From Patella vulgata (lineage: Eukaryota; Mollusca; Gastropoda; Patellidae), in the NCBI RefSeq assembly GCF_932274485.2, contig NC_065880.2, forward strand, positions 78,239,730-78,303,729: a stretch of DNA of 64,000 bases, given 5' to 3'. The position numbers and the translations under genes are program-made. The notes beneath the pieces are model-generated. The model was not told the DNA's origin. It worked only from the letters and a program-made list of their open reading frames with translations, and searched no databases. Positions 1-15,000 of this stretch are shown here, in pieces (within the stretch, counting starts at the first letter, position 1; each line of letters opens with the position of its first letter).

Positions 1-43
1 AAACGCTTCCACTTCGGCTTCCATCTTAGATAAAACAATCGGC
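1..43 (-). CDS. Paralogue 1 juxtamembrane exon (cut by window edge)
   Basis: Acceptor gttttag at 44-50, then a reading PIVLSKMEAEVEAF. It differs from the paralogue 2 exon at 33331-33250 by few residues (PIILSKMKAEVEAF there), and the intron beside it (positions 44-340) is also similar to 33332-33640. Typical of the segment just inside the membrane in receptor PTPs. Confidence 0.8.
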
Positions 44-3000
44 CTAAAACAAAAACAAAACATTACCCCCCTTTAAATTTTCTGGAACAACAGAAATGAT
101 TAGGTATTCTATTTCAGCCTTAATTAGAATACCACAAATCTAACCCTATTAGTATTACCATTAAGCCATTCCAAATCTACACTAAAGATAAATGGCATTT
201 ATGGATCACCATAGATAGTATACTAGTTTTTCTAGATACGTGTTCTTACTTTTTGACACAATCCTGGAAATTCTACCTTTAGCAGACGACATGATTATAT
301 AGATTAAAGTTGTTGTCATATCCAATAAAAGAAATCAACATTGTGTCATCTAGAAAATTTCATTCAAATTACTTTATTTTTAGGAAAGTTATCACTGTTG
401 GAAGTTTTGACAAGATGTGGCATAGATTCTTTATTATCCTAACAACGGTACTTGTTATTCGGGGCTTATCCCCGATTCGCCATTTTGATTCTCATTAAAT
501 AAGCGACCGTGTTTCAATCCGTTTAAATCTGTGTCATCCGATGTTCTAGAGAGTTATTTATAGGCTTGGCATGTTAATAAATGTCTAATTAATAGTTTAT
601 ATAACATTTAAAGACAAAAGAAAGACCTACAACAGGTAGACTTAGATCTTACAAAATGCATATTTAAAACAGACCTGTTAGATGAAGGAAGTAGCATAAG
701 CCTGCATAAAAATGTTTCCATGCCCAGTCGTGAGTTCCAAATAGAAGCTTTCTAAATATTAACAAAAGGCCCATTGCGATTCCCTGCACAAAAAAAACCA
801 AAAAACAAAAACCTTACCGCTTTGTAGTTCTTTTAAGGTTTTGCAATCTTTGTTTACGTGTTGATGATCTGAATGAAAACAATAACAAATACAATACTAC
901 AGACCGCTGAATGAAAATAACAACAAATACAGTACTACAGACCGCGGAATGAAAACAACAACAAATACAGTACTACAGACCATAGAATTATTACAAACCC
1001 GAACATTTATTACAGCACTAGTTTCCTCTGTATAAACTAGTTTTGTAATAAACATTCATTTTTGTAATAAACGTTCAGTGTTGTAATAAACATTCAGGTT
1101 TGTAAAAACTGTGGGTTATTACGGAATGGAACGTGTATAAAACTATTTTCCATGTACCCGTGAGATATGGCATTATCATGTGTAGCATCAACAAGATTCG
1201 GATATTTAACGGTCTTTATATCAGTTTATGTGGAATCAATTACAATATACGTTTGTGTGGAACCAATTAGAGTCAATTACAATATACGCCTGTTTGGAAC
1301 CTATTACAATACACGTTTGTGTGTAATCAATTACAATGCACGGTTGTGTTGAATTAATTACAATACACGTTTGAGTGAAACCAATTACAATACACGTTTG
1401 TGTAGAATCAATTACAATACACGTTTCGCGCATCAAGATTTTATCTGGATTGTTGAAGTTTCAGGTTTGGAGGTGGGTCAGTGATACGGGCCCTGAACTA
1501 AAATCAATCCAATGAATACAATTCTTCGCTTTTTCACTTTGGGAGCAAAAGAGCGATATCTAAACATTATAGAGTCTAAAAATGACACCATATGGTATAT
1601 AGAGGATATTTGTCGTTTTAGAGTGAATAACATATTTTATTTCATCAAGAAGCAAGAAAACTTATATTTTCACGAATGCGTAGCATGAGTGAAAATATAA
1701 ACGTTTTCTTGCTCAGAGATGAAATAAAATATATTATTCACGACAAAACGACAAATGTTCTATTTATTTTATGATTTTACAATCATTTTGGGTAAAAACA
1801 ACATGCACTACTGCTAGCCAGTGGAATAACACTTTTATTTCACTGATAAAACGCGGTATTCCACTACTGATCATAAAATAATTTGTTTTATTGCCGAGGG
1901 CCTCAGCCCATGGAAGATTTAACCAAAGAATAAAAATCAGGGTGGGTTGATTTAATTTTACTTTTCTTTTAATTGAATACCACGAATTTGTACTGAATTA
2001 ACTATGGGTTAAAGAATTTTGTCTGGAGCCACCCTTCTCTGTGGGACATTTTTCGGGCATCGATTACCATTTGTGAATGCAACTGCAACAGTCTAATTGG
2101 ATGGTTGGAATTCAGGTCGGAATAGAGTGGGATTGCGGTTGCAAACCAATTCGAAAGTTTGAAGTTGCTTAAAGGCAATACCACTCTTGTTGTAACTGAA
2201 TAATACGAGTTCGCACCCGTAAATCACTTGACACAAACATGACCTCTTTTGGTCGATTTTTTAAAGCAAGGGTATTCCTTGACAATTACAATGTTTTGAG
2301 AAGGATTTAAAGCCAATTTATGATAAATTAATTAGTTTGAATATGTTTATAGGCCAAATATATCATCAAATCACCCAGTTTGTACACGGGAGTGTATCTT
2401 TAAATCACGGACTAGAATAGCAGAAAAACGCATTTGAGGCGGTTAAATTTTCAGAATTTTCTCGGGAAGCACGAGGCCCCCATACCCCGCGATGATTGAT
2501 TGGTTGTTTGGGATTTGGGATTCAGGTGAGTCACTTAAGGTAGGCTATATTGGACCACATTAAAGTTGCTGTATTCACGGGCTGGAATAGCAGGAAAACG
2601 CGTTTGAGGCAGATAAATTTTCATCGAGCTCCTATGCCTATGCATCACGGGACCATTTTATATATAAATTTATCTGATATTTCTAAATTTATCTAGGTAA
2701 GATGACACGGGTGAAACGTGAAACACCCTTCATAAAAGGCCTCTGGTTATTAAAAAATGTAAAAGTCTCGTCATGATCCAAATGTATAAATAATGAATTT
2801 ATTTATCGTTGATGTTATACATACGTATACAAATTCATACACCGTTTTCTTTATATTATATATTATTATTGACATAATTATTCAACAAGGACGTTACTCA
2901 AATATCTATTTTATTTTTCACATTTGACGGCGTTAACGAGCATAAAAGGTCTGACTATTAATTTCATTCGTGCAAACCAGTGAGGTGTTATATAGAAATA

Positions 3001-6000
3001 GATGTTAATACAACCGTCTTAAGAGGGTCCCACTATCACGAGACGCGTCAAGAAAACGCGTTTGCCTCCGTCAATATTTCCAAACTTTCTTCTTCTTCTT
3101 CTTTTTTTTTTGTTTGGGGGGGGGGGGGTCCTACATGGTAAGCTCCGCCCCTTCGCCTCTCACAGACGACCGACACCCCCGTCTGTAACCCGAAATTTCA
3201 GGGTCTGACCCCCCCCCCCCAACATTCATCGAGCCCGTGCGCCTGTGATCCGGCTAACGTAAATTGATTAATCTTATTTCCAGGTGAAACTGTATATACA
3301 TGTATGTCGCCAAGTAATAACTTTAAACAAATTATATACAAAATGGGGGCCACGGTGGCTCAGTGTCTAAGACGTTGGCTCATTACCCGGAGGTCCGGTG
3401 TTCGATCCTTGTGTTGATCGAGAGCATGCCCCCCCCCCCTTGTCATTGGTGCAGAACGTAGGGCCTGGCAAGGGACAACAACGTATAGTCGTTCGTATGG
3501 TATGAAAAACTGAGGTCCCATGTACCCATTGGCGTAAACGTAAACGAATCCTTGGCAGTTAGAATTCGATATAAGAGCAGGCCGCAGTTGGTCGTAGTGC
3601 CGCTGTAAATTATCAAGCTTAAATTAATTTTAAAGACTCTATGCTGATCTTAGCGCTATATAGTCCCTTGCCAGGGCTGGGCCCATTACATTGCCAATGT
3701 AATTAATTACATTACCATTACCATTACTTTTTAAATGTATTCATTACAATTACTTTCTCATTTTTAGCAATATAATTAATTACCATTACCCATTACATTG
3801 AAAGTAATTAATTACCATTACCCATTACTTTATGACTATATAAATAAAAAAAACATTTTTCATAGAAATTATAACATCAAGACAAATTTTATAGTGACCG
3901 GCAGTGGTGACAAAAACTGACATTTTCACTGTATGACTTGAAAAATGAATCAAAACTATAGTTAATTAACTGTATTTTCTTTAAAGTAATTTTTTTAAAA
4001 TTTTAATCAGTCCAGATAGTTTTTCTGTAATATATTGTATAATAAATGGTAAATTATTCAGCATGACTCTAAAACAAAATATATATTAGCTTTAAGTAAC
4101 CATAAAATGATGAGATATTTAAAGGTCATTGCTTGGTTTGTCACTTGTTACCTTGAGATTAAGATTAAAGTGCAGTAAGACTATTTATTGTCTTTTAATC
4201 TAACTGACTGATTGATTGACTGAGTGATTGGCTGCAAATTAGTACTAATCTTTGATTATAATATACATCTTATCAGAAATGCACTTCTTAGGTTACATGT
4301 CTAAGAAAGGTTCCTACATAAAAAGTAATAAAAGAAAATGTTCAATGCCTTCTTATTTTTCTTATAATTTGTTAAAACTGATTTAAATCTTTTTTTGGAA
4401 TTATAATGAATTGGATTTGTGTCAGATACACTTAATTACTTTTTTGGTGCTATAAAATTTGAGGCTTGCCATATTGGACATATTTATATATGCCATAAAA
4501 TTTAATTGAAAAGTAATTGAAATGTAATTGACCATTACATGATTTTTGGAATGTAATTAATTACATTTCCATTACTCACTACTTTTGAAATCTTCCTTTA
4601 CTCATTACATGGCCATTACTTAAAAAATGTAATGATTACATTCCATTACCCATTACCATTACCCCAGCCCTGTACCTTGCAAGCTATAATCTCTAAAAGG
4701 ATTATCAGACGAACAATGGTCCAATTCCATTCAATATTTACAAAGATATGCCAAATGTAATAAACCCTCCGCCATCTTTATTTGTCCGTGAACCAAACTG
4801 ATCGGCGTTGGTAATTTGATTTTGTACATACTGCCGTGGATTAAGTCATAAAACTTTGTTAATTGATCATTTTACCTTTTGTATCGTAGAAAGAACACCA
4901 CAGCTACCACGACTATAACCAGGAGTAGGAACACACCTATCCAGTAATATGGCGGCGATGCTGCAGATAGAAATAACCACATGTAATCGTTATTTGGAGT
5001 TATACCAAAAATGTTAATCTACTAATTCTAATCATCATTCGATTATAATTTCGTTTCGTTTATTTTCTCAATGAAGTGCACTATAAAAATTAAAACGAAG
5101 CGTAATTTAGATTTTATGTTAATCCGACTTTTGATACTATTGCGTCGCTAAATACAAATTCGAAAAATGGCCGAAAATAAAGTGAGGAGTGGGCGTGTAA
5201 CCCGATTCCATTTCTAAACCGGAAAATCAATCTAAATTGGACTTGTAAAGCTTTTGGGTAGATCATATATTTAAAAACCAGATATTTTGACAAAAGTTAG
5301 GGTTTATACTCACTACCTTGTTGTCGTGGCGATCCTCCCGCTGTTGTTTTTGCTGCTGTAGGTGAAGGTGTTGGTGTTTGTATTGTTGTTGTAGTTGGTT
5401 TTGTCGTTGTAGATGATGTTGCTGCGATTGTATTTGGTGGTGCTGCGGTTGTATTTGGTGACGGGGGTGTCGTATCGTCCGTTGTAAGGTCTGTCGTTTC
5501 TGGAGATGAAGACACAAACGTTTCTGGTTCGGTGGTCATGTCTGTGGTCATGCCCGTGCTATTAATTGACACCTGATCTGGTTTATCTGTTGAAGTTGGT
5601 GTCGCTAATGTTTGAGTTGTGGTCGGCATTGGTACTTCACTATTCATTGTCTGTCTTGGTGGTTGTGTTGTTGGCATTGTTGGTGGTTGCGTAGTTGTTG
5701 TCATTGTTCGTGGTTGTGTAGTTGTTGTCATTTGTGTCGGTGTTGTTGGTTCTACAGTTGTCATTATTGTCGTTGTTGCCATTTGTGTCGTTGTAATTGG
5801 TGATTGTGTAGTTGTTTCTGGTTGCGTAGTAGTGGATGGTGGCATGATTACTGTTGTGTCGTTCATTTCAGCTTGAAGAGTATTACCAAATGCCACTGCA
5901 AACTAAATACAAGGTATTGTGTTAACAGCTAAAGCGCACGTGTTGGCCACTGGTGGGAGTCAAGATGTGTCAGTGACTAGGACGATAGAATCCCCGCGTT

Positions 6001-9000
6001 CGATTCCGGTGTTTTTGTCAGTGGTGCATGATGGGGGACAATGAACAGTGGTGCAATGAACAGTATCTAGTAAAAGAACTCCGGAAACTTGTCCCCTCAA
6101 GAAAACACTACACGGCGTATTTCCGTCTTCATTAGCAAAGATGGTGCAGAACAGAAGGATTTTAAATCCAATTTCATTTCATTTCAAACACTGGCGCTTG
6201 TCAATATTAACACTATAGACAGGTGTACACAAGTTGTCGCATGTCCACGTACGTTCCACTTGTTGGATACGACAATCAATAAAACTACAAAAATAATAGT
6301 TTTATTTTCTCAACGGTTGGGCAAAAGAGAAGGATCTTTCTCGATCACAGATTCTGAGGGTATTTATTGTGTTTAAGCTTGGGATGTGTACACCAGTGTC
6401 AGACCACGTCGACATTCTTACCATGATGACTTATTAACACCTCTATCAAAGGGCAGGTATCGATAGGACCAACAGTGGATTAGGATGACCTATTGATCTG
6501 GAGTGTTTCGAGCTCTAGCTAGCAGGCCACTTCTTGTTGGGGGTGGGGGGGGGGTTCTAAACTTACTCCGGGTACTCCCACAGGAAAGACTCCCACGCAT
6601 GCGTTGAATATACTAAAATAAGACAAATTGTCTGCGATATGACCCTCGTTAGAAGCATACGTTAAACCCCAACAACAACAACAACACTGACATAAACCAG
6701 TGGTCTTAAAGGACAATGTTGGTGTCAGCCAATATTACATGTGATAGAACTGGTTAAACACATTCCAAATATAATTTTAACACAGAGATCATTGATACGG
6801 GAAGTAACTGACCACGTAGACAGCGATAGCGGATATACGGTCGATTTTCAGCTCACTGATAATTCTTTTTAGGACGAAAAGTTGTAATATGAGACTGAGG
6901 GGATATCTGTTCGAATCTGACAATACATAAACGAATTGACTGTCACTAGATAAAAGAAAGCGAGAAAAATAGAAATAGTCCGTGGATTACCATGTTTTAT
7001 CAATCCAGTTCGATTGCCTCTCTTAAGTTTCTTCAAATCGTTACGCATCTATCGTTGCAAAAATCTGTGTTAAAATATTGAATATTGGCTGACGCCAACA
7101 TTGCCCTTTAACTGTCGCCATAATTATAGGCGGGTATAGAAACATATAGTAATGAGCTGATGAGCTGAAACTAAAGATCTGCATCAGGCATATTTAGCTC
7201 TTGAATAGTGCATCTTTAACATTCGAAATAATCATTATTAGTAAATTCTGTATAAACTTGCAATATCGCTATTCTTTATTTATCTTTTCGTCAAAGGGGT
7301 TCTCATAACATTATACTTTCACACGATTATAAGTGAGAATATAAGCTTCGTGCGCAGATCGCTTGGAAGCAGTGCCGGATTCAGATGGAGATATACCCTG
7401 GCCTATTCCGCTTATGAGGCGCCATACAGTGTGCTATGAGGGAAATTTTGCCCGGCCAGCGGCACTATCGCCTACTCTTATATCGAATTCCAACTGCCAA
7501 GGGATCTTTTACGTGCATTCCAATGAATACACGGGACCTCGGTTTATAAGTTTCACCCAAGTCAATTTTAATATAATTTGTTTTTTTATGATTTTCACCC
7601 AAGTCAATTTTAATATAATTTGTTTTTTATAATTTTCACCCAAGTCAATTTTAATATAATTTGTTTTTTATAATTTTCACCCAAGTCAATTTTAATTTCC
7701 ACCCAAGTCAATTTTAATTACCACCCAAGTCAATTTTAATATAATTTGTTTTTTTTATAATTTCCACCCAAGTCAATTTTAATTTTCACCCATGTCATTT
7801 GTAATATAATTTCAATTCTGTTGAATTTCCACCCAGCGCGTGATGTCATCTCAATTAGCCGTGTTTCCAATGTAATGTATTATGTTTTATCTTATATGGT
7901 TCTCATACTGTAATTAGCAGATTGCAATGTATTGTTTTACCTTATATCAAATAGATATTTTTATACGCCCACATTTTCATATGTCGTCACCCCTGTTCGT
8001 CCGGACGTCCATCCATAATTTGTTTGTGGACACTATACAGGTCACAATTCTTATCCGATTTTGACGAGACTTAAAGTATAGGTTTATCTCCAAAAGATCA
8101 AGGTTCCTTTCGATATTGGCATGTATCGGATTGAAATTTCATGAATTATGGCCCCTGATTGTACCAAAAGTCACTCTTTTTTTTTTAGCGGGTGGACACT
8201 CTAGAGGTCACAATTATCATCTGGTTTCTTTCGATATTCGCGCTTATCGGATCTTAACTTTCTGAATTACGACCCTTGATTGTACGAAAAATCTCGTTTT
8301 TTCGATTGTGGTCCCTCTAGAGGTCACAATTTGTATCCGATTAAAAGAAAAACGTTTGAATATATCACCGTTACGCCCTAATGATGATTGAGTTCGAATT
8401 TTCTGAAAATCTGATCGAAACTGCTTGACAAAGTGGTCACTCCTCGTACGTAAACTTTGAGAGAGAGAGAGACAGAGAAAGAGAGAGAGAGAGAGGGGGG
8501 TGGGGGTTTAACGTCCACTTGACACAAACTAGGTCATTTTGGGACTAACATATGATTTAATTTTATTTCAATAATTTGCTTGCGCGTAGGGGTCTTTAGC
8601 AGTGGGAGGAAACATGGGGACCCGGAGAAAACCCACGAGGTTGGACGCAAACTTTGATGAGACTTAAAATATATATATCCCAAATATCTCAGTCCATGTC
8701 GATACTCGCGCATTTCAGACCATAACTTCCTGGATTATGGCCCCTGATTGTATGAAAAATAGCTTTTTTATTGCTTGTTCTCAATCCATCTCATGCAAAA
8801 TATGGACGTATCTTGCCTGGCAACCGCTGGTTCTCACAATGTAATTAGCAGATTGCAATGTATTATGTTTTACCTTGTATTAAAGAGATATTTTTCTCAT
8901 TCTGTAATTACATGTATCGGATTGTAATAGATTATGTTTTACCTTATATCAAATATTATCAGTTCTTGTTTAAATTATATATGTCACCAGAAAAGCCATT

Positions 9001-12000
9001 ACTAGTGTAATAAAGATTTTTGATATTATAACACGATGACTTTTTATGTGAACATAAGCAGGCCTGTCAACGTATCAGAGCCAGAAATGAGGCCTGTAAT
9101 TACATTTGATTCATACTTTATGGACTGAAATTATAATAAGATCTCTAAATCAAAGGGAAGAAATCTTGACTTTCATTAAATGTTCAGAATTGAAAGGGGG
9201 GGGGGGGGGGTGAATAGTTAACGTGTGTGCATTGCATCATAATTCAAGTGGCGTGGTTTCGATTTCCAGCTCCTACGTGGCAAGGGGTAGGGTTGTTCGT
9301 CCAGTACTCCAGTTTCCTTCCATTACGAAAGACCACTATACACAAACTGGCTATTGAAATGAATGAGTTAGAGTCCGGAAATGACCTAATTTGTGTCGAG
9401 TGGATGTTACGCACCAAAATATCGATTCAGTATCTTGCGAGAACCTCCCTGGGGAGATTTGCTATATAAATAGGCCTATATTGGAAAGTGTAATAAACTT
9501 TTTTTTTGAAAATATCAAAAAACTAAACTGAAAGGAAACACCAAATCCAGTTGAAGTGCCCCAAGTCCAAGAAAAGAGATCCTCTGTGTCCTGTAAGAAA
9601 AGAGGCCCTTTGACTTCATGGCAAAGCTATCTGTGTTTGTTTCCAGTAGTAAGGTCAAGAGCCATGCGTGTGACCCATCATTCATTAGTGCACATAGGCC
9701 AAGTTGTTTTTTTTTTTATCTCTTTCCAACAAACTACGCTAAATTCTATGTCTGGATGTTCGGTGGCGTTGTCTATGATGGGTGCATGCTTACTTATATC
9801 AATACCCAGGCCCCTAGTACATTAATGGCGAGCATGTAAAATAACCCTTGACAGTTGAAATTTCATGGCATACCGCTGACAGAGGAAAATTTCCCTTCTG
9901 GCATACTGCATTCAGTAACCCAGTCGGAGTAGGACGTTAAACCTCCATTTCATTTTATTTCAATACGTTTCACTGTGAGATCCCGACTAAGATTGTGTCG
10001 ACCCCTCCACGCTTATTTTCCCAATGGCGGGCGAAAATTAGTGTTTTGGAAACGAGGCTAATTGAGATGACATCACGCGCTGGGTGAAAATTCAACAGAA
10101 TTGAAATTATATTACAAATGACTTGGGTGAAAATTAAAATTGACTTGGGTGTCCGTGCTATTAATTGACACCTGATCTGGTTTATCTGTTGAAGTTGGTG
10201 TCGCTAATGCTTGAGTTGTGGTCGGCATTGGTACTTCCCTATTTATTGTCTGTCTTGGTGGTTGTGTTGTTGGCATTGTTGGTGGTTGCGTAGTTGTTGT
10301 CATTGTTCGTGGTTGTGTAGTTGTTGTCATTTGTGTCGGTGTTTTTGGTTCTACAGTTGTCATTATTGTCGTTGTTGCCATTTGTGTCGTTGTAATTGGT
10401 GATTGTGTAGTTGTTTCTGGTTGCGTAGTAGTGGATGGTGGCATGATTACTGTTGTGTCGTTCATTTCAGCTTGAAGAGTATTACCAAATGCCACTGCAA
10501 ACTAAATACAAGGTATTGTGTTAACAGCTAAAGCGCACGTGTTGGCCACTGGTGGGAGTCAAGATGTGTCAGTGACTAGGACGATAGAGGCCCCGCGTTC
10601 GATTCCGGTTTTTTTGTCAGTGGTGCATGATGGGGGACAATGAACAGTGGTGCAATGAACAGTATCTAGTAAAAGAACTCCGGAAACTTGTCCCCTCAAG
10701 AAAACACTACACGGCGTATTTCCGTCTTCATTAGCAAAGATGGTGCAGAACAGAAGGATTTTAAATCCAATTTCATTTCATTTCAAACACTGGCGCTTGT
10801 CAATATTAACACTATAGACAGGTGTACACAAGTTGTCGCATGTCCACGTACGTTCCACTTGTTGGATACGACAATCAATAAAACTACAAAAATGATAGTT
10901 TTATTTTCTCAACGGTTGGGCAAAAGAGAAGGATCTTTCTCGATCACAGATTCTGAGGGTATTTATTGTGTTTAAGCTTGGGATGTGTACACCAGTGTCA
11001 GACCACGTCGACATTCTTACCATGATGACTTATTAACACCTCTATCAAAGGGCAGGTATCGATAGGACCAACAGTGGATTAGGATGACCTATTGATCTGG
11101 AGTGTTTCGAGCTCTAGCTAGCAGGCCACTTCTGGTTGGGGGTGGGGGTGGGGGTTCTAAACTTACTCCGGGTACTCCCACAGGAAAGACTCCCACGCAT
11201 GCCTTGAATATACTAAAATAAGACAAATTGTCTGCGATATGACCCTCGTTAGAAGCATACGTTAAACCCCAACAACAACAACAACACTGACATAAACTAG
11301 TGGTCTTAAAGGACAATGTTGGTGTCAGCCAATATTACATGTGATAGAACTGGTTAAACACATTCCAAATATAATTTTAACACAGAGATCATTGATACGG
11401 GAAGTAACTGACCACGTAGACAGCGATAGCGGATATACGGTCGATTTTCAGCTCACTGATAATTCCTTTTAGGACGAAAAGTTGTAATATGAGACTGAGG
11501 GGATATCTGTTCGAATCTGACAATACATAAACGAATTGACTGTCACTAGATAAAAGAAAGCGAGAAAAATAGAAACAGTCCGTGGATTACCATGTTTTAT
11601 CAATCCAGTTCGATTGCCTCTCTTAAGTTTCTTCAAATCGTTACGCATCTATCGTTGCAAAAATCTGTGTTAAAATATTGAATATTGGCTGACGCCAACA
11701 TTGCCCTTTAACTGTCGCCATAATTATAGGCGGGTATAGAAACATATAGTAATGAGCTGATGAGCTGAAACTAAAGATCTGCATCAGGCATATTTAGCTC
11801 TTGAATAGTGCATCTTTAACATTCGAAATAATCATTATTAGTAAATTCTGTATAAACTTGCAATATCGCTATTCTTTATTTATCTTTTCGTCAAAGGGGT
11901 TCTCATAACATTATACTTTCACACGATTATAAGTGAGAATATAAGCTTCGTGCGCAGATCGCTTGGAAGCAGTGCCGGATTCAGATGGAGATATACCCTG

Positions 12001-15000
12001 GCCTATTCCGCTTATGAGGCGCCATACAGTGTGCTATGAGGGAAATTCTGCCCGGGCAGCGGCACTATCGCCAACTCTTATATCGAATTCCAACTGCCAA
12101 GGGATCTTTTACGTGCATTCCAATGTATACACGGGACCTCGGTTTTTCGTCTCATCCGAAGGACTAGACAACTGTCCTTGTCAGGCCCTCCGTCCTGCAT
12201 CACTGACAAGGGGGAACCACGCCGGAAAATCTGGATGAACTTTCTCAGCCAATGCAGGGATCGAACACCCGACCTCCAGGCTAGCGAGCCAGCGCCTTAC
12301 CCACTTAGCCACGTGGTCCCCTTGATAGATGAGGAAGGGTAATATAGATATTGTTAGATATTATTTCCTGATTGTCGTGGTGATATATTAATACAGTGGG
12401 TTATTATCGACTTATCGTTAATACTACTCGCTGGCTAATTGTTATTTTAAAAAAAGAAAAACAGACATGCCTGCATCACATAATTACGGTGGCTGATACG
12501 GGACATGAAAAATAATATAATTTGTTTTTTATAATTTTCACCCAAGTCAATTTTAATTTTCACCCAAGTCAATTTTAATATAATTTGTTTTTTTTATAAG
12601 TTTCACCCAAGTCAATTTTAATATAATTTGTTTTTTATGATTTTCACCCAAGTCAATTTTAATATAATTTGTTTTTTATAATTTTCACCCAAGTCAATTT
12701 TAATTTCCACCCAAGTCAATTTTAATATAATTTGTTTTTTATAATTTTCACCCAAGTCAATTTTAATTTCCACCCAAGTCAATTTTAATTACCACCCAAG
12801 TCAATTTTAATATAATTTGTTTTTTTTATAATTTCCACCCAAGTCAATTTTAATTTTCACCCAAGTCATTTGTAATATAATTTCAATTCTGTTGAATTTC
12901 CACCCAGCGCGTGATGTCATCTCAACTAGCCGTGTTTTCAATGTAATGTATTATGTTTTATCTTATATGGTTCTCATACTGTAATTAGCAGATTGCAATG
13001 TATTGTTTTACCTTATATCGAATAGATATTTTTATACGCCCACATTTTCATATGTCGTCACCCCTGTCCGTCCGGACGTCCATCCATAATTTGTTTGTGG
13101 ACACTATACAGGTCACAATTCTTATCCGATTTTGACGATACTTAAAGTATAGGTTTATCTCCAAAAGATCAAGGTTCCTTTCGATATTGGCATGTATCGG
13201 ATTGAAACTTCATGAATTATGGCCCCTGATTGTACGAAAAGTCACTCTTTTTTTTAGCGGGTGGACACTCTAGAGGTCACAATTATCATCTGGTTTCTTT
13301 CGATATTCGCGCTTATCGGATCTTAACTTTCTGAATTACGACCCTTGATTGTACGAAAAATCTCGTTTTTTCGATTGTGGTCCCTCTAGAGGTCACAATT
13401 TGTATCCGATTAAAAGAAAAACGTTTGAATATATCACCGTTACGCCCTAATGATGATTGAGTTCGAATTTTCTGAAAATCTGATCGAAACTGCTTGACAA
13501 AATGGTCACTCCTCGTACGTAAACTTTGAGAGAGAGAGAGGTGGGGGTTTAACGTCCACTCGACACAAACTAGGTCATTTTGGGACTAACATATGATTTA
13601 ATTTTATTTCAATAATTTGCTTGCGCGTAGGGTTCTTTAGCAGTGGGAGGAAACATGGGGACCCGGAGAAAACCCACGAGGTTGGACGCAAACTTTGATG
13701 AGACTTAAAATATATATATCCCAAATATCTCAGTCCATGTCGATACTCGCGCATTTCAGACCATAACTTCCTGGATTATGGCCCCTGATTGTATGAAAAA
13801 TAGCTTTTTTATTGCTTGTTCTCAATCCATCTCTTGCAAAATATGGACGTATCTTGCCTGGCAACCGCTGGTTCTCACACTGTAATTAGCAGATTGCAAT
13901 GTATTATGTTTTACCTTGTATTAAAGAGATATTTTTCTCATTCTGTAATTACATGTATCGGATTGTAATAGATTATGTTTTACCTTATATCAAATATTAT
14001 CAGTTCTTGTTTAAATTATATATGTCACCAGAAAAGCCATTACTAGTGTAATAAAGATTTTTGATATTATAACATGATGACTTTTTATGTGAACATAAGC
14101 AGGCCTGTCAACGTATCAGAGCCAGAAATGAGGCCTGTAATTACATTTGATTCATACTTTATGGACTGAAATTATAATAAGATCTCTAAATCAAAGGGAA
14201 GAAATCTTGACTTTCATTATATGTTCAGAATTGAAAGGGGGGGGGGGTGAATAGTTAACGTGTGTGCATTGCATCATAATTCAAGTGGCGTGGTTTCGAT
14301 TTCCAGCTCCTACGTGGCAAGGGGTAGGGTTGTTCGTCCACTACTCCAGTTTCCTTCCATTACGAAAGACCACTACACACAAACTGGCTATTGAAATGAA
14401 TGAGTTAGAGTCCGGAAATGACATAATTTGTGTCGAGTGGATGTTACGCACCAAAATATCGATTCAGTATCTTGCGAGAACCTCCCTGGGGACATTTGCT
14501 ATATAAATAGGCCTATATTGGAAAGTGTAATAAACTTTTTTTTTGAAAATATCAAAAAACTAAACTGAAAGGAAACACCAAATCCAGTTGAAGTGCCCCA
14601 AGTCCAAGAAAAGAGATCCTCTGTGTCCTGTAAGAAAAGAGGCCCTTTGACTTCATGGCAAAGCTATCTGTGTTTGTTTCCAGTAGTAAGGTCAAGAGCC
14701 ATGCGTGTGACCCATCATTCATTAGTGCACATAGGCCAAGTTTGTTTTTTTTATCTCTTTCCAACAAACTGCGCTAAATTCTATGTCTGGATGTTCGGTG
14801 GCGTTGTCTATGATGGGTGCATGCTTACTTATATCAATACCCAGGCCCCTAGTACATTAATGGCGAGCATGTAAAATAACCCTTGACAGTTGAAATTTCA
14901 TGGCATACCGCTGACAGAGGAAAATTTCCCTTCTGGCATACTGCATTCAGTAACCCAGTCGGAGTAGGACGTTAAACCTCCATTTCATTTTATTTCAATA

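Noticed and set aside
1220-1440. Regular spaced repeats that could suggest a CRISPR array
   Set aside because: Units are contiguous, of about 26 bp, without unique spacers, in a eukaryotic intron. It is a minisatellite, as are 7550-7810 and 12515-12890.
5612-5876. Cys/Trp-rich and Val-rich plus-strand frames opposite the paralogue 1 mucin exon (also 10211-10475)
   Set aside because: Same antisense low-complexity effect; they exist only because the sense strand encodes Thr and Pro codons.
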